Assembly (NCBI GenBank): GCA_029298735.1
Contig: JANSLP010000130.1
Location: 19,048 to 83,047 of the forward strand
DNA: 64,000 nt
From: Ophiostoma sp. CBS 140.51
Taxonomy: Eukaryota > Ascomycota > Sordariomycetes > Ophiostomatales > Ophiostomataceae
Direction of reading: 5' to 3'
The position numbers were made by a program, and so were the translations under genes. The notes below the pieces were generated by a model, which ran no database searches, was not told where the DNA came from, and was given only the letters and a program-made list of their open reading frames with translations. Shown here in pieces: positions 35,498-47,065 of the stretch (the first letter of the stretch is position 1; every line of letters starts with the position of its first letter).

Positions 35498-37212
35498 TTA
35501 CACGGTCGACACCTCCTTAGCGCGCTCGGTCTCGGAGACGACGGGACCGGTCTGTGTCTTGGACTCGGCGACGCCGAGGATGTTGGCACCCTTGTCAACG
35601 TGGTTGGCACCGCCGAACAGGACATCGATCTCCTCAAGCGGAACTTGCTTGGTCTCGGGGATGAGGAAGTAGACGTAGGCAGCGAGAACAAAGTTGATAG
35701 CCATGAACAGGAACAGGCAACTAAGGCCAGACTCTGTACGTTAAAAGAGTTAGTAATGGGCTATGGAAAAACAAAAAAACAAATAAAAGAATTTGGAGTG
35801 TAACGTACTGTTTAGGAAGATGGGGAAGAACTGCTGGAAGATGGTGTTGGCAACGTTCTGACTCTGCGAGCACATGCCGACGGCCTGGGCACGGACGTTC
35901 ACGGAGAACACCTCGGAGGTCCAGATCCAAGTGGTGGCACCCCAAGTCGGCTTGTAGAAGAAAATGAAGAAGAACAGTAGGAAGACAATAGAAATTCCGA
36001 CGGGTTCCGTTTTAGTACCATTGATGGTGGGTGTGGTCAGACCAACGACAGAGACGACCAGCATACACAGACCCATGCCGATGGCACCAACGATGAACAA
36101 CCAGCGGCGACCGAAACGGTCAACAGTCCAGGTAGCGTTGAGCGTGAATAAGATACCAAAGGTGGCGTTTAGGGCGTTGATCAGGTTGATGGTGGAGTTG
36201 TTCGTCCAAACCTTCTTGTAGATGGCCGTGCTGTACGAGTTAAGTGTGCCCTGACCGGTGAGCTGCTGGCCAATATTGAGACCAAAGGCAAGGTACAAAC
36301 GCTTGCGAACAGAGGGATCCTTGAAGAGAGCCGAGTAGCCGTGCGAAATAGCCTCGCGCTCGTACTCAATGGCCTCACGGATGGCCAGAATCTCCTCCTC
36401 GACATCCTGCTCAGTCTCACGAATACGGCGCAGGGCCTTGCGGGCGGCCTCGACGTTGCCGCTGCGCTGGATGTACCAACGGGGTGTCTCGGGCTGGAAG
36501 GGCAGCAGGATGATGATGATGATGGGGACGAGGATCTGGAAAATGACGACGATCTTCCAGTCCCACTCGCCCAGCTTGGCACGGTGCAGCGAGGCAGCGT
36601 AGTTGATCCAGTAGGCGATAAAGGAGCCCACGGAATAGAACAGCTGCCAGAAAGCCATGATGAGACCACGGATCTCGGGCGGTGCCATCTCACCAATGTA
36701 GACGGGGCCGGCGGCTATTGCATGTTAGAAAACCCAAGATGAAGTATACTCTGAACCGGGGCGTGGATAACATACTCAAAGCCATGCCCTGGCCAAGACC
36801 AATCAGCACACGACCACCGATGAAGCAGCCTAGGTTGTGGTACGGGGCGAATGTTTGCAAGAAAGTAGCGATAATGGTGATGAAGCAACCGAGACCCATG
36901 CCGACGCGGCGACCAAAGTAGTCAGCCACGGGGCCACCGAAGAAGAAGCCAGAGACAATGGCGCCGATCGTATAAGCCGTGTTGATCAAGCCAATCAGGT
37001 AGGCGTCTCTTTTCTATCGGGATGTTAGATGTATACAACGCGATCCCCTGCAAATGCACACTCGAACATACAGTATCCAGGTTGAACCAGTTCAGCCAGT
37101 TGTCGGAGCCCTGAACCGAGTTGAAGACGGACGCATCATAGCCGTACAGGACCATACATCCTGCCGCCACCATGGAAATGTACCAGTTGTACGCGCGCTT
37201 GGAGGACACCAT
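35498..37212 (-). CDS. MFS sugar transporter (SP family)
   Basis: This is a twelve-helix major facilitator of the sugar porter family, expected in the plasma membrane for hexose or related sugar uptake. Four exons, 37212-37072, 37013-36776, 36714-35809 and 35733-35498, join with introns of 58, 61 and 75 bp and correct phases. They give 506 aa. Signature motifs are visible: GYDASVFNSVQ in helix 1, PVADYFGRRVG after helix 2, GRVLIGLGQGMA, the PETPRW motif, the helix-7 region GQQLTGQGTLNSYST, DRFGRRW, and the C-terminal PETKQVPLEEID. N-glycosylation-like sites occur in the loops. The transported sugar is unknown. Neighbouring genes give no pathway context. Confidence 0.92.
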
Positions 37213-40200
37213 TTTGGCGATGGTTCTCCTCGATCGTATAAGTCTTGAATGCGTATAGTCGGATGTTGATAGTGAACCTGGGTCGAGTGCGGGAAAGGGC
37301 CCAAGAGTATATTGTCAAAAAGAAAGAGGCGAGAACAAAAGAGGCCGGGGGTATCACAAAGACATAAACAAAGAGGCCGGACCGTGAGAATGAGGAGCAA
37401 GGAAAAGAAGAGAAAAGGCAAACACGAGGAGAGTCAGGGCATCGAAGCGGTCTTTAAGAACAAAAATCCCATGCTCACGCTCCTGCTCTTGGCAAAGCTT
37501 CCCTCAGTCCTCATGTCTCTATGTCCCCATGTCGATGGAAAAACTACACCCTATGAAAGACGGCCCTCGGAGCAAAGAGACACCAAGGTCGGCAGCCCCC
37601 AGCTGCGTGGATACAACGCCGCCCCGTTTTTTTTCGTGTGGCAGCTCCACGACTGCATGTTCTGTACGGAATACATGTTTTTGTCCTCACGTTGCTCCTT
37701 TCCTCCCCACTCCCACTTTAGCTTTGGATTTTCCGATCTAGCTCCCGTCGAGGGGAGGACGTCGTTTGACTCCTTCTTCCCTTTTCCTCATCCACTTTGA
37801 TTATTTCTCCCTTTTCTCCCTTTTCTCCCATTTCTCCCATTTCTCCTGGCAGATTGGTTTTTCCATCGAGTCGCACATTTACTTGCAAGCAAAAACGTTT
37901 CTTTTGTGGCGTGGTGCAAAGAGCAGGGGTAACAGCATGTGATAACTGGCACGCACCTGGGTCACGGCGTTCAGGTCCCTCAAGTCACAGGCGAGCGGCG
38001 GTCAAGGGCGTGTGGGTCCTACACGAAAGCACTGAGAAGAGATCCATAAAACAGCAACGAAAGCAAAGAGCACTCCGTTGATGGTAGGGAAAATAAGAAA
38101 GTTTAGCACCAAGCAATGTGGCGTGCCACTAGCAGACCACGAAACGACTTAATGGTTGAGAAGACCCAGACAAAGAGGCTACAGAGAGGGGAAGCTCTCC
38201 CACGCGCCTCGCTTGCTTGGGAGCGTCGATCTTTTCTCTTGGTGTTGATAAGAGGACGCTGGGTAAATTTTGTTCTGCTGTCTTTGCATCTCTAGAATGT
38301 GCTTGCGGGAGAATGCTTGCGTGAAGGCTTGGCCGCCTCGTAGCCGGCGCTGCTCAGCTTGGCACTTGCATTGGTTATCTGTGCCGAGGGCGAGTGGTTC
38401 GTAATGGGCGAATTGAAATATGCCGAAGAGTGTTGTAATCAAGTGTCTACAGCAATTCGATGCGACGCGAAATGTATCTTACACTGGGGGCTACGTGACG
38501 AACTTGATCTTTGAAAACATTTGTTGTTGTGTTACGGGTCGAGATCGCGGATGTCTGCCCCAGAGTTGGGTTTTGTCCTCTAGCATCTCACTATCGACAG
38601 GATCACCAAGTCTGGGGAAACGTGGAGGGAATGGGGTAATCAATTCAAAGGGAGGAATGGCAGATTGACAGGGGAAGCTTCAACAAAGCGTCTCGACACG
38701 TCCAACCAGAGGTGGTCATTCGCTACTTGCACCTGAATCTGATAGCCAATATTTCTGTTAAATCGTCGTTTGTTGCTTTTGGGCAATGCCACTCCTCTTT
38801 TTTCGTGGAGACAGGGTCGACAGGAAATTCCACCAATGATAATTTCACCGACCGACAATGGTCCCTTTTTGGAAGCCAATGGACCAGGAGAACAAGAGGA
38901 AGCAGACGGTACGAGCTTGTTGTTCTGATCGTGGTGGTGGTGTTGAGGGCTGGGGCGTGACGAAGAACCAGAGCATCGCTGGGAAGAGCACATGGGGACC
39001 CCAGAATCCCCCCCTTTTTGAAGATGTTTAGCACATTTGTGGTTCTCGCTTGCAGATTTGCAGTGATCAGTTAGGGGTGGAAGGCGCCGAAAAGAGTGGA
39101 GAGCCGTCAAGGCGACAGAAACAAAAGATGGCTCTAACTCCGTTGGACACTTGCGGGGGTGGTTGGCGGCGGACGCCTTTCCACATTCTGCAGGAGGTCC
39201 GCTCTTTGTAGGTTGGCAGGAGGAAAAGGACGTGAGCACCTTTAAAAAAGTGACAAGCAGCAAGACGCCACGAGGTGAAAAGAAGAGAAAGAGGTGGGCC
39301 GACATGCTCTGACGGCTCAGCCGGCCAAGAAGCCGAAGCAGGCCATGTCCGTCGCGGGAGAGCGCGACGATAAGCTGACCCTCGTGGGGACGCGTGAGAG
39401 GGATGGCATGGGTATGGGATGGCAAGTCTGTGGGCAAGCCTTGTTTGTCTAGTCGAGGTATGGTTCTGAGAAACGATTTTCAACTATTAATGCCGCCCGA
39501 AGAACTGCATTGACATCGACCTTACCCCATCATGTCGAAACCGAGTTAGGAAATTCCCGTCTTCTGGCCATGTGGCCGTGATATCCTCATGAAACCCCTC
39601 GTACGAGCCATAGTAGTTGTTCTTCTTGCTTCATAGTTGGGGGCATTTGATTTGGTCTTAATTTATTACAACAAGGACATTCATGAAATAGACTCAAATA
39701 TGCCTTTTCTGTTTCTTCGGAGTCAGTCATGTGTACATGGTAATAATGCTCCGAGCATAGTTAGATGTCTGGTGCGCATAAAATGAAGCATACGGAAATG
39801 ACTGAAGTCGAACGTAAACAAATGTCCGTTCAGCCTTGTCGTGTGTGCCTGTCAGTCTTTTGGTCAGGCAAAGCCATGTTGCTCATTACCCGGCCTCGTG
39901 TGATGGCGCGGCACGGAAAGAGAGGACCCAAGGCTGTGGTCCACATTTTATTGGAAGCCAAAGCCACAGTTAGCCACCGAAATACGAGGCAAAGAGCCAC
40001 TGCCCCGTGCTTTGATATATGCTCGAAGTATGAGCACGCCGCACAACACGTTTTTGTTAAACTTTGTGTGCAATACAAAAATGTTACACTGTAAAAATAG
40101 CAACACCTGAACAGTCTCTCCGCCCTCGGGAAAGGCAGTATCATGCCGTACCCCTAACAACGAAAGAGTGGAGAAAGAGCACACTGTCACAATACGACGT

Positions 40201-40981
40201 GTCCCGGGGGCCAATTTGTCTTCCGCCAGAACCAGCCCCAGACCCTATGTTGCTCTGTTGCTCCTCCTTTCCTTCCCCAAGATCCCAATCTGTTTTCAGC
40301 CCATTTCCCTCCTCCCCCACCACTGCTTTCCCTTCAGCACGTCCTCTTCTCCAACTCCAAATCGTCTGGGCCATGGCTACTCACTGTCACATTCAGTGGA
40401 TTTTTTCCAGCAATGAGAGGGCTCTCCAAGAGCATCGTTTCCACCAATGGCCGCCGTTCCCGTCAACAAAATATTGTTGTCTGGCTTGACCTTCTGTTGC
40501 AATGAGGAAAGTATTCACATGCGTGACGTTTATGTTGTCAATTCGCCAATTTGGGAAATCCCACACTTCGCGCTCATCTCTTCCCCCCCGGCCGGCGCAC
40601 CCTTTGTCCAGGCACGTCTGTTTAGTATTTGTCCATTAAGCTGTTGTATGTTATTTGTGTTTCCATTCCGGATGAATAGACAAAAGTCTCCTGGTTTACC
40701 AGGCGTCGGCAGAGTACACGGCGACCTTGCACAAAATGTTCCGTTCACTTTCCACTGGCTGTCTACTTGGGGGAGCATATTCACATTCAGGGGCTATCAT
40801 CATTTTATTCTCTATCTATCTATCATCTCTTTCATATCCCTTGATACAGTTATTCACATTCTCTTTGGCTCGTGTAAGGGGTTTTGTTTAGTGAGAGAAC
40901 AATACAACTATCGAAAAGTTTCTGGAGTGGTCTCGTCTCGAAGATGTATTGCGCAAGCCACCAATGCATTTGTCCTCGCCT
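37213..40981. other. 3.8-kb intergenic region with TTCTCCC repeats
   Basis: No gene is supported. Tandem copies of a 7-9 bp unit around TTCTCCC lie at about 37804-37850. The longest frame (minus, 38640-39437) has no domain and mixed composition and is judged a chance frame. The left side should include the sugar transporter promoter. Confidence 0.45.
37804..37850. repeat. TTCTCCC tandem repeat
   Basis: About five copies of TTCTCC(C) separated by TTT or AT. The tract lies about 0.6 kb upstream of the sugar transporter start on the opposite strand. It is a simple-sequence tract with no visible coding role. Confidence 0.7.
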
Positions 40982-41935
40982 TCAAACATTAAGCAACAAC
41001 TTTATTTTCTTCTTCATTACTGGCGCATCCTGGTGACAATTGCGCTTAGCGGGAGTTTTCACAGGTTTGGCGATCTGTTCCCGTGGTGCAAATCCTGAAT
41101 TGCGACTGGGGACCGCGGCTTCACGTCCACTCATAGTAACGTCCGAGTCACTGGCGCTGTATGGCAGGGAGTTAGGAGAACCATGGACGTCGAATACTAG
41201 CATTCTAGCCCAAATGCCATTCTCGTTGGCTTTGTTTCAACCCGCCGAGATGTTTGCCTTTGCAGGTGGTTCATTAGGTTTGACCTCTGCCACAGGACGG
41301 ATATTGCCACCTTTCTTGCTATACAGGCCTTCATCGTAAGTAAGTTGTAGACACCCTTGTGCCGATTCACGCTCATCAGGATCCCAAATAAGCATTGCTC
41401 GCAGAGCATGCACCAATGGATCTTTCCCACGCTTCTTCTCCATGTTTGCCAGCCGGTTTAAGACACGCCGTGTCCAGGATTCAGGAACATACTCGTAGTC
41501 TGGCAAACCAAAAGACCACTCCAGCATCATCACACCAACCGACCACACATCTACAGGTGCCCAGAAGCCCAATGTCACATTTCCCGTATCTTGTAAAGCG
41601 GTCACTTCAGGTACACGATAATGAGAAGTCTGACAGAATGTGGCAAGACGCATGCGCTCGTCGGGTAACACAACTCGTGCCAGACCAAAATCACTGACAA
41701 CTATGTTTACCGGATCGAGACTAGCCACCATGATATTTCCAGGCTTCAGGTCTCGGTGAGCAATATCACGATTGTCCAAGAATTCCAGCACCCGTAGAAG
41801 CTGACGGAAGGCGATCCTGTAATCCTTCTGGCTGAGAGATTGGTCGTGCATGCTGCCAAGCGGGTAGTAAGGCATAAGGACAGCTGGAACAGGGTCATAG
41901 GTGTAGTTGACATATCCAATCGATATTTTTTTTTC
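40982..41935 (-). pseudogene. Ser/Thr protein kinase fragment lacking the N-lobe
   Basis: This frame encodes a eukaryotic protein kinase from strand beta-4 onward: IGYVNYTYDPVPAVLMPYY (hinge), HRDLKPGNIMV (catalytic loop), SDFGLARV (DFG), HYRVPEV (APE-like), and DVWSVGVMMLEW. The Gly-rich loop and the beta-3 Lys are absent. The frame opens immediately after the TGA that ends the upstream kinase-like gene, in the same reading phase. It is cut once more by a TGA at 41239-41237. Past that TGA it runs on for about 85 codons with a basic tail (KPVKTPAKRN, MKKKIKLLL). It may be a truncated duplicate, the 3' half of a broken two-kinase gene, or a stop-readthrough extension. Confidence 0.6.
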
Positions 41936-43228
41936 TCAAATACGCAGTGCGTCCAAAATCTTCTGGACAGCCTGCTCGTCTCCTTGTATCGTATTCTCCT
42001 TGTCGCTGTCCACCCACCCATTTGTCCATCCGCCCCCAAAGTCAATTAGCCACAAGTCGCCGACAGGGGCTTCTTCTTCCCCATGTCCAGCCCCCGTCAG
42101 GTCGTCGGCCCCGCCAACGCCGACAATGAGATTGCCCGTTTTCCCGTCGCCCCAGACAAGACCCAGGGCGTGCAGGGCGTCCACGGATGTGCGGAGCTGC
42201 TGGGCCCATCGCTGCTTGTGGTGCGCAGCGAGTGGCTTACGCTTCCCACGCTTCTCGCGCTTCAACACATTGGATAGCCTCTCGCCTAATATCCACTCGC
42301 GGAGAAAGCCGACGATGCGCTGGTTCTCTGGGTGCGTGACCAGGCCGACGAGACGCGGCGTGAACACGCGTATAGACTCTGCCGGCGCAGAAAACGTTGA
42401 TGCCTGATATTTGTGTTCGTGTAGCGCCAAGAGGCACTCAAGCTCGCGCCGCAACGTAGGACTTGCTATGAGGCCGGCCGAGTATTCCGTCGCTTTGCAA
42501 AGAAGATCGTTCGAGGCCGTGTAGATGTCGTGGCTGTCGACGTCGTCCCCGTTGTTGCATGGCACGACACGGACACGCGTTACGGTACCACCGCTGAGGA
42601 TCTCTTCGATGACGTTGATGTCGTTTGTTGTGTACCGCGGAAAATGATGCAGACGGGATAGGAGCGATTGGATTTCCTCAGCACTGCCATCAACGTAGTC
42701 TTCGGAAGGAGGCGCCCAGCGGTCTTGGACCTCGCTTGGGGACATGGGTACAATCTTGGGCTGTGCATCGGGGGCCTCTCTCCGAAAGACAAAATAATGT
42801 GTCTTGGGGTAGAGCAGCGAGTGGAGTTTGTTGTTGCCTTGATGTGGCGACGGCGCGGGAGCCTTTGGGGCGACGCGCCGAAATTCTTCCTCTCCCGCCG
42901 GCTGGATGATGTCCAGAATTGCGGTGGAGACGGTGTTGTGTGTATCAACGGAAATTTGGCTAATCAGATCAACAACGCGTTTCTCTATGGAGCTTTCCTT
43001 AGACTCGGAGGGCGCCAAAACCGTGATCGAAATCAGCTTGTCGTTGAAAAGCAGCATAATGTCAGCTTCAAATTCGTCTCCGAAGTGGAGTTGGATGATG
43101 TCGACATTGTCCCCGTCATAGTCGTCTCCGTCAAAGAAGTTTCCGTCAAAATCGTTTCCGTCAAAATCGTCCTCAGTGTCGCTTGAACCGGAAGGAGAAT
43201 GCGTTTCGTGTTTTATTTCGTTTTCCAT
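41936..43228 (-). CDS. Fungal-type protein kinase-like protein
   Basis: This is a fungal-specific kinase-like protein of unknown substrate. From the ATG at 43228 it has about 430 aa. An upstream in-frame ATG at 43456 is possible but adds Asn/Lys-rich sequence that reads like a leader. The N-terminus is acidic, with Asp-Gly repeats (DGNDFDGNFFDGDDYDGD). The C-terminal half holds the kinase fold: REWILGERLSNVL, then a catalytic-loop variant LVWGDGKTGNLIV (WGD replacing HRD), and IDFGGGWTNGWVD as the DFG segment. The last residues (GDEQAVQKILDAL) match the natural end of this family. The stop TGA at 41938-41936 is followed in the same frame by another kinase fragment. Confidence 0.72.
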   Translation of the reverse strand: MENEIKHETHSPSGSSDTEDDFDGNDFDGNFFDGDDYDGDNVDIIQLHFGDEFEADIMLLFNDKLISITVLAPSESKESSIEKRVVDLISQISVDTHNTVSTAILDIIQPAGEEEFRRVAPKAPAPSPHQGNNKLHSLLYPKTHYFVFRREAPDAQPKIVPMSPSEVQDRWAPPSEDYVDGSAEEIQSLLSRLHHFPRYTTNDINVIEEILSGGTVTRVRVVPCNNGDDVDSHDIYTASNDLLCKATEYSAGLIASPTLRRELECLLALHEHKYQASTFSAPAESIRVFTPRLVGLVTHPENQRIVGFLREWILGERLSNVLKREKRGKRKPLAAHHKQRWAQQLRTSVDALHALGLVWGDGKTGNLIVGVGGADDLTGAGHGEEEAPVGDLWLIDFGGGWTNGWVDSDKENTIQGDEQAVQKILDALRI

Positions 43229-43353
43229 TTTTATCTTCTCCTCGTTGTTCTTATTTTGATTGTTTTTGTTTTTGTTGTTGTTTTTGTCGTTGGGGAGTGA
43301 AGGGAAGGGAGGCTGACGGTTTTTTAAATCAATCCCGACGGCCAAGGCCGAAA

Positions 43354-43894
43354 ATGGCGCTTGCGAATCTGGAGAGCAACGCCCCTGCACGGTTGATAAA
43401 GCACGGCTATAAAGATGCCACAAAGAGCGTGTCTGGCTGGACAATTGACCATGCAAAGCAGGACCAGGTGCAAAATCTGGTGGAGTTCCAAGCGTGGCAT
43501 CTTCATCAACTTAAGAAAGGCTGGGATGAAATGGCGTGTCAATAAGGAGAGAACCGGCGAGTTCAAGGAATGGCGACAAAAATTCGAGGGCCGCTCTTTG
43601 GTACTTCACAAAGGTCTCATAGACTGGATTGACGAGTTGAGAATGGGAGCTCTTGCAGAAAGGAGTCAAGCTAGGCCGATTGGGTTGGTAGCTGAACAAG
43701 GACGTCAAAAATCTGCGCGTTTGGCAGCGACAACGGCACGTTTGCCGGGATCAAAATTGACGAAGACTAACAGTCTACGGACAAGGAAGTCGTTGGATGA
43801 GCGACACCTGCGAATAACATCGAGGATGTTGACATCTGAGGTGAACAAGATAAGCGATGTCACACATACTACACGATACGGCCGCAAAATTTGA
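43354..43894 (+). pseudogene. unknown protein, interrupted by one frameshift
   Basis: I do not recognise this gene. Frame one begins with ATG at 43354 (MALANLESNAPARLIKHGYK) and stops at 43545 after GWDEMACQ. A second frame then carries protein-like sequence from VNKERTGEFKEWRQKFEG to SDVTHTTRYGRKI at 43894. Removing the frame change at about 43530-43535 would give roughly 175-180 aa, rich in Lys, Arg and Glu with helical character. No GT-AG pair of intron length fits the junction. It lies head to head with the kinase-like gene, 125 bp away, so the two could share a promoter. Broken gene and assembly indel are both possible. Confidence 0.35.
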
Positions 43895-44780
43895 AAAACC
43901 CAGAGATATGTGTTGGAGAGTCTCGGCGATTAATCTGAATATATATCTAGCGATAGGTAGTCTCATATGTCACTTTCAATGTTTTTTATTCTTCCCCCAT
44001 CGTTACAAAGGCTACCCAAAGACGGCCGTTGATTTGCGCACAGCTTCGCAGGAAATTGGGCTGCAGCGGCAGTGGGTCGGTTCGGCAGCATTGCCGTCCC
44101 GTTCCGAGGGGCCGTAAACTATCAATACGACATTGAATCGTACGCCTCATACTCAAAAAAGAGACATCCATGTGCAGCATGTTATTTTGATGACGAATGA
44201 GGTATTTGAGGACATATATGTTCTCCAGGGCAGATCAAAATGTCAAGTCGGTGTCACTTGCCCGTTGGCAACGGCTGATAGGTGCCGATGAATGCTAACT
44301 CCGGCCAACTTGGGACAGCTATAACAACATATGGACCATATCAGCAATTCATAATTTAAAGAAACGGTCATTCCAATTTCCTCGGTCAAAGCTACTCAAC
44401 GTATAGCTGGATGTTCTGAAAGTTATTTCATCGAATGTTTTCACAGGAAAATCATAAGATGCACGGAACCATTGACATCTTGTATGTGGCATAAAGCCAA
44501 GAACACAGAATCGGACGCATAGTTGTATTGTAGTGCGGGGGAAGGGGGGGGGAAGGCTGGAGAAGTACTGCCGTGGGGGATCTTGGCGCACTAAAATAGG
44601 CGCAGTGACGGATGTATATATTTTGATTGTATTTTAATGAGGAGACATTCTACTCCTGCCCTTTCAATTCCTTGTAAAACTTCCCTCCTCCCCTTTCTAA
44701 CCACGCTACACTCGTCACATCAAACAAGTACGACACATCGTTTGCAAAGAACAGCAACTTGAACGTTTAATATATTCACA
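43895..44780. other. intergenic, monooxygenase promoter region
   Basis: No gene is seen. The sequence is AT-rich with a G run at about 44538-44553 and a pyrimidine-rich stretch at about 44650-44700, typical of a fungal promoter and leader. It precedes the monooxygenase start at 44781. Confidence 0.45.
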
Positions 44781-46222
44781 ATGGCAGACCCAGCAGCAGG
44801 CAGACCTTTCAAGAAGGTAAACGAACCCTTGACTGTCTTCTTTTATTGTTCGGCACTTCAACAAAACTAACAACATGCCTTCTTGCTTCTCAGGTCCTTA
44901 TTGTCGGTGCCGGTCCCTCAGGTCTTCTCCTGGCCGTCCTCCTATCCCAGCATGGCATACCCGTCCATATCCTCGAGGCGTCCCACGAGCTCGACCAGCA
45001 GCCCCGCGCGGCGCACTATGGCCCGCCTGCTATTCCCGAGCTCGCTCGTGCCGGCATCATGGACATCCTCGAGAAGAACGGCGGTATGCGCCTCAACTCC
45101 ATGTACTGGCGCAACTTTAGCGACCACACCCAGATTGCGGGGTTCGACGGAAGCGTGCTGAAAGATGCAGGCAACGTCGAGACTACCCTGACAGAAGACC
45201 TCCGCACCGCGTGCTTGCCCATGCAGGACTTGGATGCACTGCTCTTGAATTTGTTTGTGACCAAGTACAATGGCCAGGTCAGCTGGAGGCACCGCGTGAC
45301 CAAGGTCGATCAGAACGAGAAGTCTGCGTGGGCCGAGATTGAGGTCCTGGCGGGTGACCTCGACCTGACCAAAGCGACCGTGTCCGAGACGCTGCGCATC
45401 GAGGCGGACTATGTCGTCGGCTGCGACGGTGCAAATAGCATTGTGCGCAGAAGTCTCTTTGGAGACGACTACCCTGGCAAGACGTGGGATGCGCAGATCA
45501 TTGCGACCAACACCTACTACGATTTCGCCGGCAAGTTTGGTTTCAACGACGCCAACTTCATCATTCATCCGGAGCACTTCTTTGTAAGTTACTTTTGTGA
45601 CTTTTCCCCCCGTTTGTGCTTTTTCCACAACAGCTAACACTGATCGAATTAGATGGCGGCCAAAATTACAGCCGACGGCCTGTACCGTGTCACCTATGGC
45701 GAGACCCCCGGTCTGACCCGCGAGGAGTATGTCGAGCGCCAACCCTGGAAGTTTGAGACAATGCTGCCCGGCCATCCCAAGCCGGACGAGTACAAGATCA
45801 TCAACTTCTCGCCCTACAAGATGCATCAGCGTTGTGCTACCAGCTTCCGCGTTGGCCGTGTTCTACTGGCTGCTGATGCTGCACATCTGTGCAATCCTTG
45901 GGGCGGTCTCGGCATCACGGGTGGCTTTGTGGACGTCGGTGGCCTGGCTGACTGCTTCATTGGTATCTGGGATGGGCGTGCGGAGGAGTCGATCCTTGAT
46001 TTGTACAGCGAGAAGCGCATCGAAAAGTGGAAGACAATCATCGACCCCATCTCGTCCGAAAACTTCCGCCGCGTTTCTGATGCCGATCCGACGACACGTC
46101 TGGGCCGCGACGAGTGGATGCAATTGTGCAAGAAGGCTGAGGGTGATGTTGCGTATACAAAGGAACTACTGATGGGCTTTATGGACGTGCGGTATGACTT
46201 TACACAGCACTACACAAAGTGA
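44781..46222 (+). CDS. FAD-dependent monooxygenase (aromatic hydroxylase type)
   Basis: This is a class A flavoprotein monooxygenase expected to hydroxylate an aromatic or similar substrate with NAD(P)H and O2. Three exons, 44781-44816, 44894-45583 and 45653-46222, join in phase (introns 77 and 69 bp) to 431 aa. The dinucleotide-binding motif GAGPSG is at residues 17-22. The DG motif is in VVGCDGANS (about 187-195). The second FAD motif appears as LAADAAHLCNPWGGLG (about 314-329), with AAD in place of the usual GD. The first exon is only 12 codons but supplies the lead-in to the beta strand. The length fits the shorter PHBH-like class rather than phenol hydroxylases. The substrate is unknown, and no biosynthetic cluster is evident around it. 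Confidence 0.9.
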
Positions 46223-46592
46223 GCGAAGAAGTAGTCTACATTCAATATAAGTTCCTGGACCTGTCTACGGAGTCAATTGATACCTACTAGGGCCGTTGAA
46301 GACACATCCCATGAGAATTTATCAGGATGCAACCCATCGCTTACCCCTTTTACAGTTTCACACAGATGGTGATGGTTTGTCTCTACAGAGAATGTTCACA
46401 GGCACGTTCACAGACACGCAGTTTTGGGATCTTAAATAAGCTCAATTTCACTAAATCTTGCCGACATTCTCGGTGTAATATGCGCGTAAAGCATTGTACC
46501 AGCTATGCCTTAGTGTAACGTGCAAAAGAAAAAGAAAGTTCCATTGTATGGTGCCATCCTAATCGCACTGCATGCTTTAGGTTCTGAAGCAT

Positions 46593-47065
46593 TTACCACA
46601 TCTTGAAGGACTGGTAGGAGCCCTTGGCAATGCAGCGGCCATTGGTCGAAAGCGGATCCTCGACGCCGTTGCAGTTCGTACCAGAGTAAACTTAGAAAAC
46701 GAGAAGTCAGTATCCTCGTACTTGTATTACAGACAAGCACTTATGGTTGAGACAAACGTACCACGTGGGTTGAGCATGCCGCCGGTAGCCCAGAAGAAGG
46801 CCCCGGTGCGACCGTCAAGGTTGTAGCAGCGGCCCGACACGGGGGCAGCATGGAACAAGATGTTGCGGTCATTGTTGCTACGGTTTCAAAATATTGTCAG
46901 CATGCTGTCAAGATTCATGAGGATTCTTATCACTTTCCAAGATTGAGATACGTACCAATCATCCAAGTTGGCGTACTGATTGAGCTTGGGCTTAGCAGCC
47001 ATGGCAGTGAAGGCCGATGGGAAGGTGGCGGCCGCCGCCGCAAGAACAATAAGCGTAGACTTCAT
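46593..47065 (-). CDS. small secreted four-cysteine protein
   Basis: This is a three-exon gene found by splicing, with exons 47065-46956, 46877-46762 and 46690-46593. Introns are 78 and 71 bp (TTG|GTACGT ... GTAG|C; GTG|GTACGT ... CTAAG|T). The product is 107 aa. It begins with a signal peptide (MKSTLIVLAAAAATFPSAFT, cleavage probably near residue 20-24). The mature part contains exactly four Cys (about residues 37, 54, 83 and 96) and short Gly/Asn-rich loops such as ATGGMLNPRG. Four Cys suggests two disulfides in an extracellular protein. I recognise no family. It could be a hydrophilic effector-like or antimicrobial-like protein. It converges with the monooxygenase gene, 370 bp away. Phases agree at both junctions, which supports the model. 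Confidence 0.7.

Noticed and set aside
38640..39437. 265-codon open frame on the minus strand
   Set aside because: No domain and uneven composition; no supporting exons found.
44942..45826. 294-codon minus-strand frame across the monooxygenase gene
   Set aside because: Antisense shadow of the monooxygenase exons; it crosses the second intron without signals of its own.
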